A stretch of 64,000 nucleotides of DNA, taken from positions 434,001-498,000 of the forward strand of contig NZ_CP109027.1 of assembly GCF_036226885.1 (NCBI RefSeq), written 5' to 3'. A model generated the notes under the pieces. That model saw nothing but the letters and a program-made list of their open reading frames with translations, was not told the DNA's origin and ran no database searches. Within the stretch, counting starts at the first letter, position 1. Each line of letters starts with the position of its first letter. The translations under genes and the position numbers were made by a program. This stretch comes from Streptomyces sp. NBC_00663 (lineage in GTDB: Bacteria > Actinomycetota > Actinomycetes > Streptomycetales > Streptomycetaceae). Below, piece after piece: positions 7,991 through 15,392 of the stretch.

Positions 7991-8374
7991 TCAGCCGAAG
8001 ACGAGGGGGACATTTTTCTCGACGCAGTGTTGCAGGACCACCACCAGTTGGCGGGTGTCGTCGATGTGCCGTTGGACGAGCGGATCGACGGTCACCTCTT
8101 GGGGTCGGTCGGCCACCTCCCGCAGGCGGGGCAGGATCGCGGCGCACTGGACCGGCGTGAGATCGGGTCCGTCGTCGTCGGGATGGTTGAGCAGGGGCGC
8201 GAGGGTGGTGGGGACATCGCCCCAGGGAGCCTGTCCGCCGAAGCCGTCCATCTCGTCCAGTTCGAACCCCTCGGCCCGCGCCAGCCACCTCCGGAACACC
8301 CCAAAGCCCGTGTAGGACCACTCCACGTCCGGGCTGCTGATGTCGCCGTCTCCCGGGAACAGATCAAGTCCCAC
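7991..8374 (-). CDS. Conserved hypothetical protein
   Basis: This encodes 127 residues. I chose GTG 8374 because GGAGGGG lies just upstream, and because the sequence before it (GC-rich, arginine-heavy) looks non-coding. The protein is acidic (GDGDISSPDVEWSYTGFGVF, DEMDGFGGQAPWGDVP) with a C-terminal helical part ending QHCVEKNVPLVFG. That ending resembles small Streptomyces proteins of unknown function often found near immunity-type genes. No catalytic motif is seen. Confidence 0.72.
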   Translation of the reverse strand: MGLDLFPGDGDISSPDVEWSYTGFGVFRRWLARAEGFELDEMDGFGGQAPWGDVPTTLAPLLNHPDDDGPDLTPVQCAAILPRLREVADRPQEVTVDPLVQRHIDDTRQLVVVLQHCVEKNVPLVFG

Positions 8375-8559
8375 GACCCCTCCTCGCCCACCGGACCCAC
8401 AGGATCGTCGCCAAGGAAGGACGCCGGCAACCGGAAATGCTCTCGCCGTAGCCGGTGCGATCAACGCGCTCTCGCGGCTGGGCGCCGGTTCCCGGGGGCA
8501 CTTCCCCGGCGCTTCCCATCGGCCCGAGGCCGTGTGGCGCGCCGGCCGGGGGCCTCCTC

Positions 8560-9213
8560 CTAGTGGCTCGGGGGTCCGGCGGCGTATGCCAGCGGTGGGG
8601 CGATGGCCTGGGCGTCCGCTCCCTCGCCGACCCACGGCGCGATGAACAGCGCGGCGGTCGCCTCCAGGAGTCCCGCGCGTTCGAGACCGCCGCCCGCCAC
8701 GGCCTCACAGCCCACGTCGCGTACCAACTCGCGCGCCCGGGCGAGGGCCGTCTCGTCGTCTCCGCAGAGGGGAACGGACAACGGTCGTCCGTCGAAGACG
8801 GGCGGACGCATGCGCCACACGTCCTCGTGGCAGAGGTTGAAGGCCTTGACGACGTGGGCTCGCGGCGCCGCCGCAGCCAGTTGCTGCGCGGCTGACGGGC
8901 CGCCTTCCGTCAGCAGCCGGAACCCCGGCCCGACCGGGTTGGAGCAGTCCAGCAGGACTTTGCCCGCCAGGGCCGCGTGCAGGTTCCGCACCACGTCCGC
9001 TCCCGCCCCGAAGGGCAGCGCGGCCAGTACGACGTCAGCCGAGTCGGCAGCCGCGCGCAGGCCGGCGGACTTCGCTCCCCCTCCGATACGCCTCGCGAGC
9101 CGCCCTGCCTTGTCCGCGTCCCGTCCTCCGAGGACCACCTCGTGCCCGGCCCGCACCCAGTGGGTGGCGAGCGCGTCGGCCATGTTGCCCGTGCCCAGTA
9201 CACCGATTCTCAT
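8560..9213 (-). CDS. NAD(P)-binding oxidoreductase, F420-reductase-like
   Basis: A 217-residue Rossmann protein with the dinucleotide motif at the very N-terminus (MRIGVLGTGNMADALATHW) and the second-strand GGRDADKAGRLARR, whose arginines favour NADPH. The family is the NADPH:F420 oxidoreductase-like group (F420_oxidored domain), which in actinomycetes also includes enzymes without F420. The ATG at 9213 has GGAGAGGGG upstream. It diverges from an HxlR regulator at 9288, and the gap contains an inverted repeat. Redox-sensing control of a quinone- or carbonyl-reducing enzyme is the usual picture for such pairs; the substrate is not known. Confidence 0.88.
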   Translation of the reverse strand: MRIGVLGTGNMADALATHWVRAGHEVVLGGRDADKAGRLARRIGGGAKSAGLRAAADSADVVLAALPFGAGADVVRNLHAALAGKVLLDCSNPVGPGFRLLTEGGPSAAQQLAAAAPRAHVVKAFNLCHEDVWRMRPPVFDGRPLSVPLCGDDETALARARELVRDVGCEAVAGGGLERAGLLEATAALFIAPWVGEGADAQAIAPPLAYAAGPPSH

Positions 9214-9271
9214 CACGCGGCCCCTCTCCATGCCTGCTTCGACCGTTCACACCGACGCTAGAAGGCTGTTC

Positions 9272-9293
9272 GGGCACCATTTGGTACGTGCCC
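9272..9293. promoter_or_regulatory. Inverted repeat at HxlR start, likely operator
   Basis: GGGCAC (9272-9277) and GTGCCC (9288-9293) flank an inner ACCA-TT-TGGT repeat (9276-9285). The site overlaps the first codon of the HxlR gene and lies in the gap to the divergent oxidoreductase. This is where an autoregulating HxlR dimer would bind. Confidence 0.55.
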
Positions 9294-9692
9294 ACCGATG
9301 CCTTCCTTGCCGACTGCCGCGCCCGCCTCGCCTTCGACCTGCTCTCCAACACCTGGAACGCCGTGGTCCTCTGGGCCCTGCGTGACGGCCCCAGCCGCCC
9401 GGTCGAACTACGGGAGCGGATCGGGGGCATCAGCTCCAAGGTCCTGACCGAGACTCTGCGCCGGCTTCAGTTCAATGGACTGGTGGACCGGCAGGCAGAC
9501 CCTGCCGCGCCATCGCGGGTCGAGTACCAACTCACCGCTTTGGGCCGCACCTTGCTGGCGCCCATCGACGCCGTCGGCGCCTGGGCCTTCGAGCACGGCG
9601 ACGAGGTCATGGCCGCGCAAGAAGCGGGGGCGGAAGGTGCTTCTGCCGCGCCGCCCTCAGACCCAACTTGCCGGACGGATCAGCAGCCTTGA
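9288..9692 (+). CDS. HxlR-family transcriptional regulator
   Basis: This encodes 134 residues from GTG. The HxlR signature is clear: LLSNTWNAVVLWALRDGPSRPVEL, then RIGGISSKVLTETLRRLQFNGLVDRQ and the wing SRVEYQLTALGRTLL. There is a single cysteine near the N-terminus (ADCRARLAFDLL), at the position used by redox- or formaldehyde-sensing members such as HypR and HxlR. Its partner is most likely the divergent oxidoreductase gene at 8560-9213. The last ~20 residues are low-complexity. Confidence 0.92.
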   Translation: MPTDAFLADCRARLAFDLLSNTWNAVVLWALRDGPSRPVELRERIGGISSKVLTETLRRLQFNGLVDRQADPAAPSRVEYQLTALGRTLLAPIDAVGAWAFEHGDEVMAAQEAGAEGASAAPPSDPTCRTDQQP

Positions 9693-9714
9693 GCGCAGGG
9701 GTCACCGGCAGGTG

Positions 9715-9769
9715 AGTACACGCCAGGGTGAGTAAGGCCTCAGTACACGCCGGGGTCAGTAAAGGCCTC
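9715..9769. repeat. Imperfect tandem repeat, 2 x 27-28 bp
   Basis: The first copy (9715-9741) begins AGTACACGCCAGGGTGAGTA and the second (9742-9769) begins AGTACACGCCGGGGTCAGTA; both end in AGGCCTC. They abut directly and sit between the 3' ends of the convergent HxlR and 9771-10250 genes. This may be a recent duplication or part of a terminator region; no hairpin explains it. Confidence 0.7.
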
Positions 9770-9770
9770 G

Positions 9771-10250
9771 TCAGTCCTGGTTCGAACCGGACAACGCCTC
9801 GGAGATCAGGCGGATGGCGAAGTCGCGGTCACCGGTGATCCGGTTGATGTGCTCCGCGAGCAACAGGGCGGTGGCTTCCAGGGCGTTCATCTCGCTTGCG
9901 GTCCAGTCTCCGTACTGCCGGCGCCACAGGCTCGGGCTCAGGCCGGTGCCGGCCGCGAGGACCAGCCCGGCCATGGTGGGGATGGCCTCGGGTCGGACGC
10001 TCTTGGGCATCTGGCGCAGTGAGGCCACGAGGCTGGGCACGACGTACTCGATGACGTCCTTGTCCTGGTTCTCGTGGGCCAGTTGCAGCCACCGCATGAA
10101 CATGTAGATGAGCGTGCAGGAGCCGTCGATCAGGTCCCGCGCTCCTTGGGGGCCCAGGGACGCGGTGAACTGGTCGGTGAGCTGCTGCTGTTGGGGATCG
10201 GTCGTGGGCTGCCCGTCGTACACGGCTTTGAGTCGGGAGTCGATCATCAT
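9771..10250 (-). CDS. Conserved hypothetical protein, all-helical
   Basis: This encodes about 159 residues if it starts at ATG 10250; a GTG at 10265 is also possible. It is helical throughout, with AHENQDKDVIEYVVPSLVASL and NALEATALLLAEHINRITGD as typical amphipathic helices. There is no DNA-binding motif, signal peptide or catalytic signature. I do not recognise the family. Codon use fits the surrounding genes, so it is probably real and cytoplasmic. Confidence 0.7.
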   Translation of the reverse strand: MMIDSRLKAVYDGQPTTDPQQQQLTDQFTASLGPQGARDLIDGSCTLIYMFMRWLQLAHENQDKDVIEYVVPSLVASLRQMPKSVRPEAIPTMAGLVLAAGTGLSPSLWRRQYGDWTASEMNALEATALLLAEHINRITGDRDFAIRLISEALSGSNQD

Positions 10251-10442
10251 GAGGGCCGCGCCCACATCGCCGACCGGGGCATGCTGCGGGTCGCAGGGTG
10301 ATGACCCAGGGCTCCTCCACGATCGACGGGCGGCAACTCAGTGTGTCCGTACGGTAGCCCACGGCTTCACGGCCGGTCAGTCGAATCCCGTGGTTGGATC
10401 TCGGCGACCCGCCTCAGGCTCCGTTGGCGCCGGGATCCCGCA

Positions 10443-11657
10443 TCACGCCGACTCACGCACGCGGTCCGAGGCCACGCGCGCCTGGGAGCGGGCGTCTCCG
10501 GTGCGCAGGATCCCGGCGGCGGCAGCGGTGGCCGCGCACAGCAAGGTCAGCAGGACGAAGGCGTGGTTGAGGGCGACGACGTGGGTCAGCCAGCCGATGA
10601 CGGCGGGGCCGGCGAGCATGCCGACGTAGCCGAGCCCGGCGACGCGGGAGACATTGGCCCCGGCAGCCGCGGGGTCGGCGTGCCCGGCCGCGCTGAACAG
10701 TTGCGGGACACAGCCCGACAGCCCGAGGCCGAACAGCGCCCAGCCGGTGAAGGCGGCCCATATCCATGGGCCGAGCGCCACGAGGGTGATGCCGACGGCG
10801 GCCGTGGCCGCGCCGTAGCGCAGGATCGCCGGGGAGCCGAACCGGGCCACGAGGCGGTCGGCGAGCAGTCGGCCGATGGTCATGGCCGCGGCGAAGGTGC
10901 CGTACGCGAAGGCGGCCGTGGCGGCGGACGCGCCCAGGACGTCTTTGAGGTGCAGGGCGCTCCAGTCGTTGGCGGCGCCCTCGCACAGCATGACCATGAG
11001 CGCCAGGACGGCCAGCATCCAGATACGGCCCTTGGTGCCGCGGGGCTCGACGGCGGCCGATGTCTCGGCCGCCTCCGCGGAAGGGGAGTCGGGGTTGCCG
11101 GCGGCGGGCAGCAGGGCGCGCGCCGACACGACGGCGATCACGATGCCGACGGCTCCGATGGCGGCGAGGCCCGCGGCCGGGTTGAGACCGGCGCCGGCCG
11201 CGCCCGCCCCGACGAGCGCGGCGAGGACGCCGCCGACGGAGAACGTGGCGTGGAAGCCCGACATGACGGGTCGGCCGTACGCCTTCTCCACGTGGACGGC
11301 GTGGGCGTTCATGCTCACGTCGAGGCAGCCGTTGCAGAACCCGAAGACCAGCAGTGCGCCGGCCAGGGTCCACGGGTCGTGGGCGAGGCCGGGCAGGACC
11401 AGGGTCGCTCCGCACAGGACAGCGCTGGCGGGCACCACGAGGCGCGCGCCCAGGCGGTCGGTCAGGGGGCCGGCCACCTGCATGCCGATGAAGGCCCCGA
11501 GCCCGAGGAGGACCAGCAGGCCGCCGAGTGTGGCGTGGCTGATGCCGACGCGTTCCTCGATGGCGGGGATGTGCACCACCCAGGCGCCCATCAAAGTGCC
11601 GCACAGGACGAAGTAGACATAGGTCGCCACACGGGCGGCTCGCAGCGAACGTTCCAT
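10443..11657 (-). CDS. MFS transporter, YbjJ-like
   Basis: A 404-residue permease with 12 predicted transmembrane helices. The MFS loop motif A is visible as GPLTDRLGARLVV after TM2 and again as RLLADRLVARFGSP after TM8. The sequence around GAWVVHIPAIEERVGIS and NGCLDVSMNAHAVHVEK is typical of the YbjJ-type branch of small-molecule exporters. I start at ATG 11657, after the operator repeats, although an ATG at 11684 is in frame. It diverges from a DeoR regulator at 11747; repeated GAACA/TGTTC half-sites occupy the gap. The transported compound, possibly a sugar derivative given the DeoR partner, is not known. Confidence 0.92.
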   Translation of the reverse strand: MERSLRAARVATYVYFVLCGTLMGAWVVHIPAIEERVGISHATLGGLLVLLGLGAFIGMQVAGPLTDRLGARLVVPASAVLCGATLVLPGLAHDPWTLAGALLVFGFCNGCLDVSMNAHAVHVEKAYGRPVMSGFHATFSVGGVLAALVGAGAAGAGLNPAAGLAAIGAVGIVIAVVSARALLPAAGNPDSPSAEAAETSAAVEPRGTKGRIWMLAVLALMVMLCEGAANDWSALHLKDVLGASAATAAFAYGTFAAAMTIGRLLADRLVARFGSPAILRYGAATAAVGITLVALGPWIWAAFTGWALFGLGLSGCVPQLFSAAGHADPAAAGANVSRVAGLGYVGMLAGPAVIGWLTHVVALNHAFVLLTLLCAATAAAAGILRTGDARSQARVASDRVRESA

Positions 11658-11670
11658 GCCGGCACTGTAA

Positions 11671-11721
11671 CGAACATTCATCATGTTCGTACAGCGCGCA
11701 AATGAACAGCTTGATTGTTCG
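11671..11721. promoter_or_regulatory. Repeated GAACA/TGTTC half-sites, likely DeoR operators
   Basis: A perfect inverted repeat CGAACAT-TCATC-ATGTTCG spans 11671-11689. A second, looser pair GAACA...TGTTC lies at 11704-11720, and further single half-sites occur at 11647-11655 and about 11733. DeoR proteins often bind several such direct or inverted repeats cooperatively. The array covers the only promoter region between the MFS and DeoR genes. Confidence 0.72.
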
Positions 11722-11746
11722 TTTCGTGGTGGTGTTCAATCGCGGT

Positions 11747-12508
11747 ATGAGCAACGCAGACCGGCACGGGCTGATCGCGAAGACGGTCAGGGACTCCGGC
11801 GGCGCCACCGTCCAGGAGCTCGCGGAGCTGACCGGGGCCTCCGAGATGACCATCCGGCGCGACCTTGACACACTGGCCGCCCAGGGCGTCCTCGAACGGG
11901 TCCGCGGCGGCGCCCGCACCCTGCTGCTGCGGGGCGAGGAACCCCCGTTCGCCCTGCGCGCCCACGAGGCGGTCGCCGCCAAGCAGCGCATCGCGGCCGA
12001 GATCTGCGCGCTCGTCGCCGACGGTGAGAGCGTCCTGCTGGACAGCGGAACCACCTGCCTGGAGGCCGCCCGTCTGCTGCGTGAGCGGCCGGTCACCGTG
12101 ATGCCGCTGTCTCTTCAGGCCATCCACCTGCTCGGCGAGACCCCCGGACGGGCCACCCTGATGGTGCCCGGCGGCCGGCCCCGCGCCGCCGAAGGAGCCC
12201 TGACCGGTCCGCTCACGCTCGCCTCCCTGGCCGCCCTGCGCTTCGACACGGCGATCATCGGCTGCTGCGGACTGAGCGCGGCAGACGGTCTGACGGCCTA
12301 CGACCTCGACGACGCCGCCGTGAAGAAGGCGGGTATCGCGTCGGCCCGCCGCGTGATCGTCGCCGCCGACGGCAGCAAACTCGGCCACACCGCATACGCC
12401 CACGTGGCCCCGGCCGGCCTTCTGCACACCGTCGTCACCGACGCCACCGCGCCCGCCGACGAAGTCACCGCGCTCGAGGCGGTCGGCACCCTCGTCAAAA
12501 CCGCCTGA
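11747..12508 (+). CDS. DeoR/GlpR-family transcriptional regulator
   Basis: This 253-residue protein is of standard DeoR length. The N-terminal HTH is ATVQELAELTGASEMTIRRD, followed by the family-specific VLERVRGGARTLL. The C-terminal sugar-phosphate sensor domain contains LLDSGTTCLEAARLL (phosphate-binding loop) and FDTAIIGCCGLSAADGLTAYD. DeoR regulators usually respond to a phosphorylated sugar or sugar alcohol. ATG 11747 gives the normal N-terminus; the in-frame ATG at 11702 lies inside the operator array. It probably represses itself and the divergent MFS gene. Confidence 0.93.
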   Translation: MSNADRHGLIAKTVRDSGGATVQELAELTGASEMTIRRDLDTLAAQGVLERVRGGARTLLLRGEEPPFALRAHEAVAAKQRIAAEICALVADGESVLLDSGTTCLEAARLLRERPVTVMPLSLQAIHLLGETPGRATLMVPGGRPRAAEGALTGPLTLASLAALRFDTAIIGCCGLSAADGLTAYDLDDAAVKKAGIASARRVIVAADGSKLGHTAYAHVAPAGLLHTVVTDATAPADEVTALEAVGTLVKTA

Positions 12509-12599
12509 CCAGCCCGCCGCGCCACCCTCTCGACACCGCCCCGTCGACACCGCCGTCCCGAAGCCACGGTGCAGCTCACCCCGGCCGATCCGGTCGGCA

Positions 12600-13046
12600 T
12601 CACCGGAACGCGCGCGTCGCGAGAGGGGACGCGGAATGAACAGAGAGAGCGCCAGGGCCGCCACGGTCTCCAGGGATCCGAGCCAGAAGATCCAGGTGAA
12701 GCCCCTGTCGAGAGAGAACGCGGTGCCGTCGACGACCGTGCTGTCCGCGGCCAGGATGGCGTACACACCGGCGGCGACGAGGGCTCCGAACAGGCTGATG
12801 AGCATGTTCAGCATGCCGCTGCCCAGGCCCTGCTCGTCGCGCGAGACGACGCCGACCACCAGCGCAGGGGCCCCCGCGACGACGATGCCCGCGCCGACGT
12901 CGGCGATGCAGGAGGTGACGATGAGCTGGAGTTCGCTGCCGTGGTAGAGGCCGACGAGGCCGTAGCCGACGGCCATGACGGCCAGGGCCGCGCACCAGAT
13001 GCGGCGTACGTCGAGGTGGCGCAGGGCGCGGCCGATGAGCCACGGC
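12600..13046 (-). pseudogene. MFS transporter, C-terminal third only
   Basis: On the minus strand from about 13046 the translation reads APWLIGRALRHLDVRRIW and then four hydrophobic helices (ALAVMAVGYGLVGLY, IVTSCIADVGAGIVVAGAP, MLNMLISLFGALVAAGVYAI, FWLGSLETVAALALSLFIPR). This is the last part of a DHA2-like MFS protein, including the GSGMLNM loop. The first two thirds are absent and no start codon with a ribosome site exists. At ~13040 it meets, head to head, the tail of a rhamnosidase gene on the other strand, so both lost their 5' ends in a single deletion. Confidence 0.8.
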
Positions 13047-13700
13047 GCCGTGGCCACCGCCTACCTGCACCGCTCGGCCGACCTGCCGGCCCGCACCGCG
13101 GCCCTGCTCGGGCACCCGGCCGACGAGGCCCGCTACCGCCGCATCGTCGAGGGCGCCCGGGTCGCATGGCAGTGCGAGTACCTCTCCGACGACGGCACCG
13201 TCACCCCCGACACCCAGGTCACCCTGGTCCGCGCGCTGGCCTTCGGCCTGGTCCTGGCCCCGCTGCGGACCCGCACCGCCGACCGGCTAGCGGCCCTGAT
13301 CCGCGCCGCCGGCACCCACCTGTCCATCGGCTTCCTCAGCACCGGCCTGCTGCTCCCCGTCCTCGCCGAGACAGGTCATCTCGGCCTCACCTACGAACTA
13401 CTGCGCCAGGCCACCGCGCCCTCCTGGCTGACCGCGACCCCGGCCGCGTGCGAAGCCGGATACCGGCGTTTCGTCATCGCCCGGCGGCCCGGCGGCGGGC
13501 TCAGCTCCGCATCCGCCCGCCACGAATCACCGCACGGCCTCATCGCGAGCCAATGTCACCTCCACGACGGGGAGTTCACCCTCACGACCCGGATCCCGCC
13601 GGGCACGGAAGCGGAGATCCGCCTCCCGGGAGCCGACACCGTGACCGCAGGACCAGGCACACACACCTACACGATCGACATGTGCCATGAGGACAGCTGA
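13036..13700 (+). pseudogene. GH78 alpha-L-rhamnosidase, C-terminal remnant with internal deletion
   Basis: From about 13036 the frame reads GAVATAYLHRSADLPARTAA, then the catalytic-domain end (LALA-type FGLVLAPLRTRTADRLAALI and THLSIGFLSTGLLLPVLAET), matching GH78 rhamnosidases. After LLRQATAPSWL the sequence jumps to the C-terminal beta-sandwich (GYRRFVIARRPGGGL to GPGTHTYTI). The stretch with the usual WERWDG and NHYAYGAVGDWLY motifs is missing, about 50-60 residues. The N-terminal three quarters are also gone. The fragment remains open to the normal C-terminus but cannot form an active enzyme. Confidence 0.8.
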
Positions 13701-13746
13701 CACGCGGGTGTGCCGGAGTGTGCACGCACCTCTGGGCGTCAGAAGG

Positions 13747-14190
13747 TCAGGGTGCCTCGACCAGGGGCGGTTCGCCCCACGGGGTGGCCAGCGCCTGTCG
13801 CAACGCGCCGACGGCGTCGGTGCCGATGCGTTCGGCCAGCACACCTTCGATCACGGCGAGCGCGGCCTGGGCCCGGTGATGGACGCGGATGCCTTCGCCG
13901 GTGGGGCGGATCAGGCGGCTGCGGGCGGAGGCGGGGTCGGGGATCTGTTCCAGCAGCCCCATGCCGATCAGTCCGTGCACGGCCTGGTGGACGGTCTGCC
14001 GGGTGACGCCCATTCGGCGGGCGAGCTCGGAGATCGTGGTGCCCTGCTCGTCCAGGGCGGCGAAGACGGCCGCCTGGGCGACGGTCACCGCCTGCTCGCC
14101 CGCGGCCTCCATGCTGGCCAGCAACGCGTCGTCGAACCACCGCTTGGCCTCGGTGAACAGCTGGGGCAGGTTCGGCGCGGGCGTGGTCAT
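13747..14190 (-). CDS. MarR-family transcriptional regulator
   Basis: This encodes 147 residues, typical for MarR. The recognition region is TTISELARRMGVTRQTVHQA and the wing is DPASARSRLIRPTGEGIRV. It diverges from the cupin dioxygenase gene, and the gap holds an inverted repeat overlapping the likely promoters. The arrangement suggests that it represses the dioxygenase-XapX-XapX-hydrolase unit and itself, with release by an aromatic ligand such as a flavonoid. That ligand is an inference from the neighbouring enzyme. Confidence 0.92.
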   Translation of the reverse strand: MTTPAPNLPQLFTEAKRWFDDALLASMEAAGEQAVTVAQAAVFAALDEQGTTISELARRMGVTRQTVHQAVHGLIGMGLLEQIPDPASARSRLIRPTGEGIRVHHRAQAALAVIEGVLAERIGTDAVGALRQALATPWGEPPLVEAP

Positions 14191-14285
14191 GGCTCCTCAG
14201 CAGGACGGGATGCCGAGCATAGCGACCCTTTGCCCGCGGCCCCGATCCGGCAGAACCCGCCGCGTCACTGAGGGTTCCCCATCCG

Positions 14286-14310
14286 TGAACGTCAGGTAGC
14301 CTGACATTCA
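14286..14310. promoter_or_regulatory. Inverted repeat, likely MarR operator for the dioxygenase unit
   Basis: TGAACGTCAGG (14286-14296) and CCTGACATTCA (14300-14310) are inverse copies with one mismatch and a three-base spacer. The site is 28 bases before the dioxygenase start codon and 96 bases from the divergent MarR start. Confidence 0.72.
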
Positions 14311-14338
14311 TTGTCGCCTCGTCGCACCGGAGGTTTCC

Positions 14339-14899
14339 ATGACCATGGAGTTCGCCACCCGCTACCGGTCCCGCTCGCGCATTCCCGCCGAGCCGGGCAA
14401 GCCCTACTTCATCGAGAAGGGCATGGGCGACCGCGCCCACCTCTTCACCGACCTGGTCACCGTCTACGCCGGCGGCGAGCAGACCGAGAACACCTTCAAC
14501 TTCTTCACCGTCGAAGGCCCCAGGGGCGACCTCATCCCCGCCCACTCCCACGCCGACACCCACGAGATCTTCTACGTCACCGACGGCGCCGTCCGGCTCT
14601 TCGTCGAGGACCTCCAGGGCGAGCAGCAGGAGAAGCTCCTCAGCGCGGGCGACTTCGGATTCGTACCCAAGAACTGCCCGCACGCGTACCGCATCGAGCG
14701 CCACCACAGCCGGATCGTCGGGGTCGCCGCCGGCCCGGGCAAAACGTTCGAGCGGTTCTTCGAGAGCCTCGGCACACCCACCGAGGAGCTGGGCCTACCG
14801 GCGCAGCCGTACATACCCGAACCGCACAAGTTCGGCACCGTCCCGCTCCAGCACGACGTACGGTTCCTGCCCGACCACCAGTGGCGGACCGGGAACTGA
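14339..14899 (+). CDS. Cupin-domain dioxygenase, quercetin 2,3-dioxygenase-like
   Basis: A 186-residue mono-cupin. The metal-binding motif 1 is HSHADTHEIFYVTDG (His, His, Glu) and motif 2 is FVPKNCPHAYRIE (His). The C-terminal extension ending HDVRFLPDHQWRTGN is typical of Streptomyces quercetinases such as QueD, which cleave flavonols with release of CO using Ni or Co. ATG 14339 has GGAGG eight bases upstream. It heads a four-gene unit with two XapX peptides and an esterase-like hydrolase, which could hydrolyse the depside product. That pathway link is an inference. Confidence 0.9.
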   Translation: MTMEFATRYRSRSRIPAEPGKPYFIEKGMGDRAHLFTDLVTVYAGGEQTENTFNFFTVEGPRGDLIPAHSHADTHEIFYVTDGAVRLFVEDLQGEQQEKLLSAGDFGFVPKNCPHAYRIERHHSRIVGVAAGPGKTFERFFESLGTPTEELGLPAQPYIPEPHKFGTVPLQHDVRFLPDHQWRTGN

Positions 14900-14904
14900 C
14901 CGGG

Positions 14905-15051
14905 ATGCCGTACGTCCAAGCGCTGCTGGCCGGGACCCTGGTCGGCGCCCTGTACGCGGCACTGCGCGTCAAAGCTCCCGCTCCCCCGCCCGTCGCCCTG
15001 GCCGGTCTGCTCGGCATCCTGGTCGGGCAGACCGTCCTGGGGAAGCTGTGA
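14905..15051 (+). CDS. XapX domain protein (small membrane protein), copy 1
   Basis: This is a 48-residue protein consisting of two hydrophobic helices around a proline-rich turn (LLAGTLVGALYAALRVKAPAPPP, then LAGLLGILVGQTVLGKL). This is the XapX (DUF1427) domain, named for a gene in the E. coli xanthosine operon; its activity is unknown. It begins six bases after the dioxygenase stop and overlaps the next gene by four bases (GTGA), which indicates translational coupling. Confidence 0.85.
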   Translation: MPYVQALLAGTLVGALYAALRVKAPAPPPVALAGLLGILVGQTVLGKL

Positions 15052-15347
15052 GCGGCGCGGCCCGCGCCCGCGTGGCCGCGTTCGGCCGACGCGTCCTGAT
15101 CTCCTTCGCCGCGGGGCTGGCCATGGGCGCCCTCTACCGGACCTGGGACCTGAGGGCGCCGGCGCCGGCCCTGCTGGGGCTCACCGGTCTGCTGGGCATC
15201 GGCCTCGGCGAGCGGGCGGCCACGGCGCTCGGCACACGGATCGCCCTGCGCCGCGCTGCTCCGCGACCGTCCCCAGCCTCGCATCCGACCGACGCTCCGG
15301 GGACGGCTTCCGGCTGCACCTGCGTGCCGTCGTCCCCACCTCACTGA
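15048..15347 (+). CDS. XapX domain protein, copy 2 with extended C-terminus
   Basis: A 99-residue protein from the GTG that overlaps the preceding stop codon. Residues 15-55 (VLISFAAGLAMGALYRTWD, then LRAPAPALLGLTGLLGIGLG) repeat the XapX hairpin seen in the gene before. The C-terminal 40 residues are rich in Pro, Ala, Arg and Ser and may be disordered or partly out of register. Two adjacent XapX genes could form a hetero-oligomeric membrane assembly; this is only suggested by the tandem arrangement. Confidence 0.82.
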   Translation: MSGAARARVAAFGRRVLISFAAGLAMGALYRTWDLRAPAPALLGLTGLLGIGLGERAATALGTRIALRRAAPRPSPASHPTDAPGTASGCTCVPSSPPH

Positions 15348-15392
15348 CCCGCCCCGCACGACGTCCCGCCGTCTCGTTCGGAAAGAACCCTC

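Noticed and set aside
10341..11705. 454-codon plus-strand open frame opposite the MFS gene
   Set aside because: Low-complexity Gly/Arg/Asp sequence antisense to a clear 12-helix transporter.
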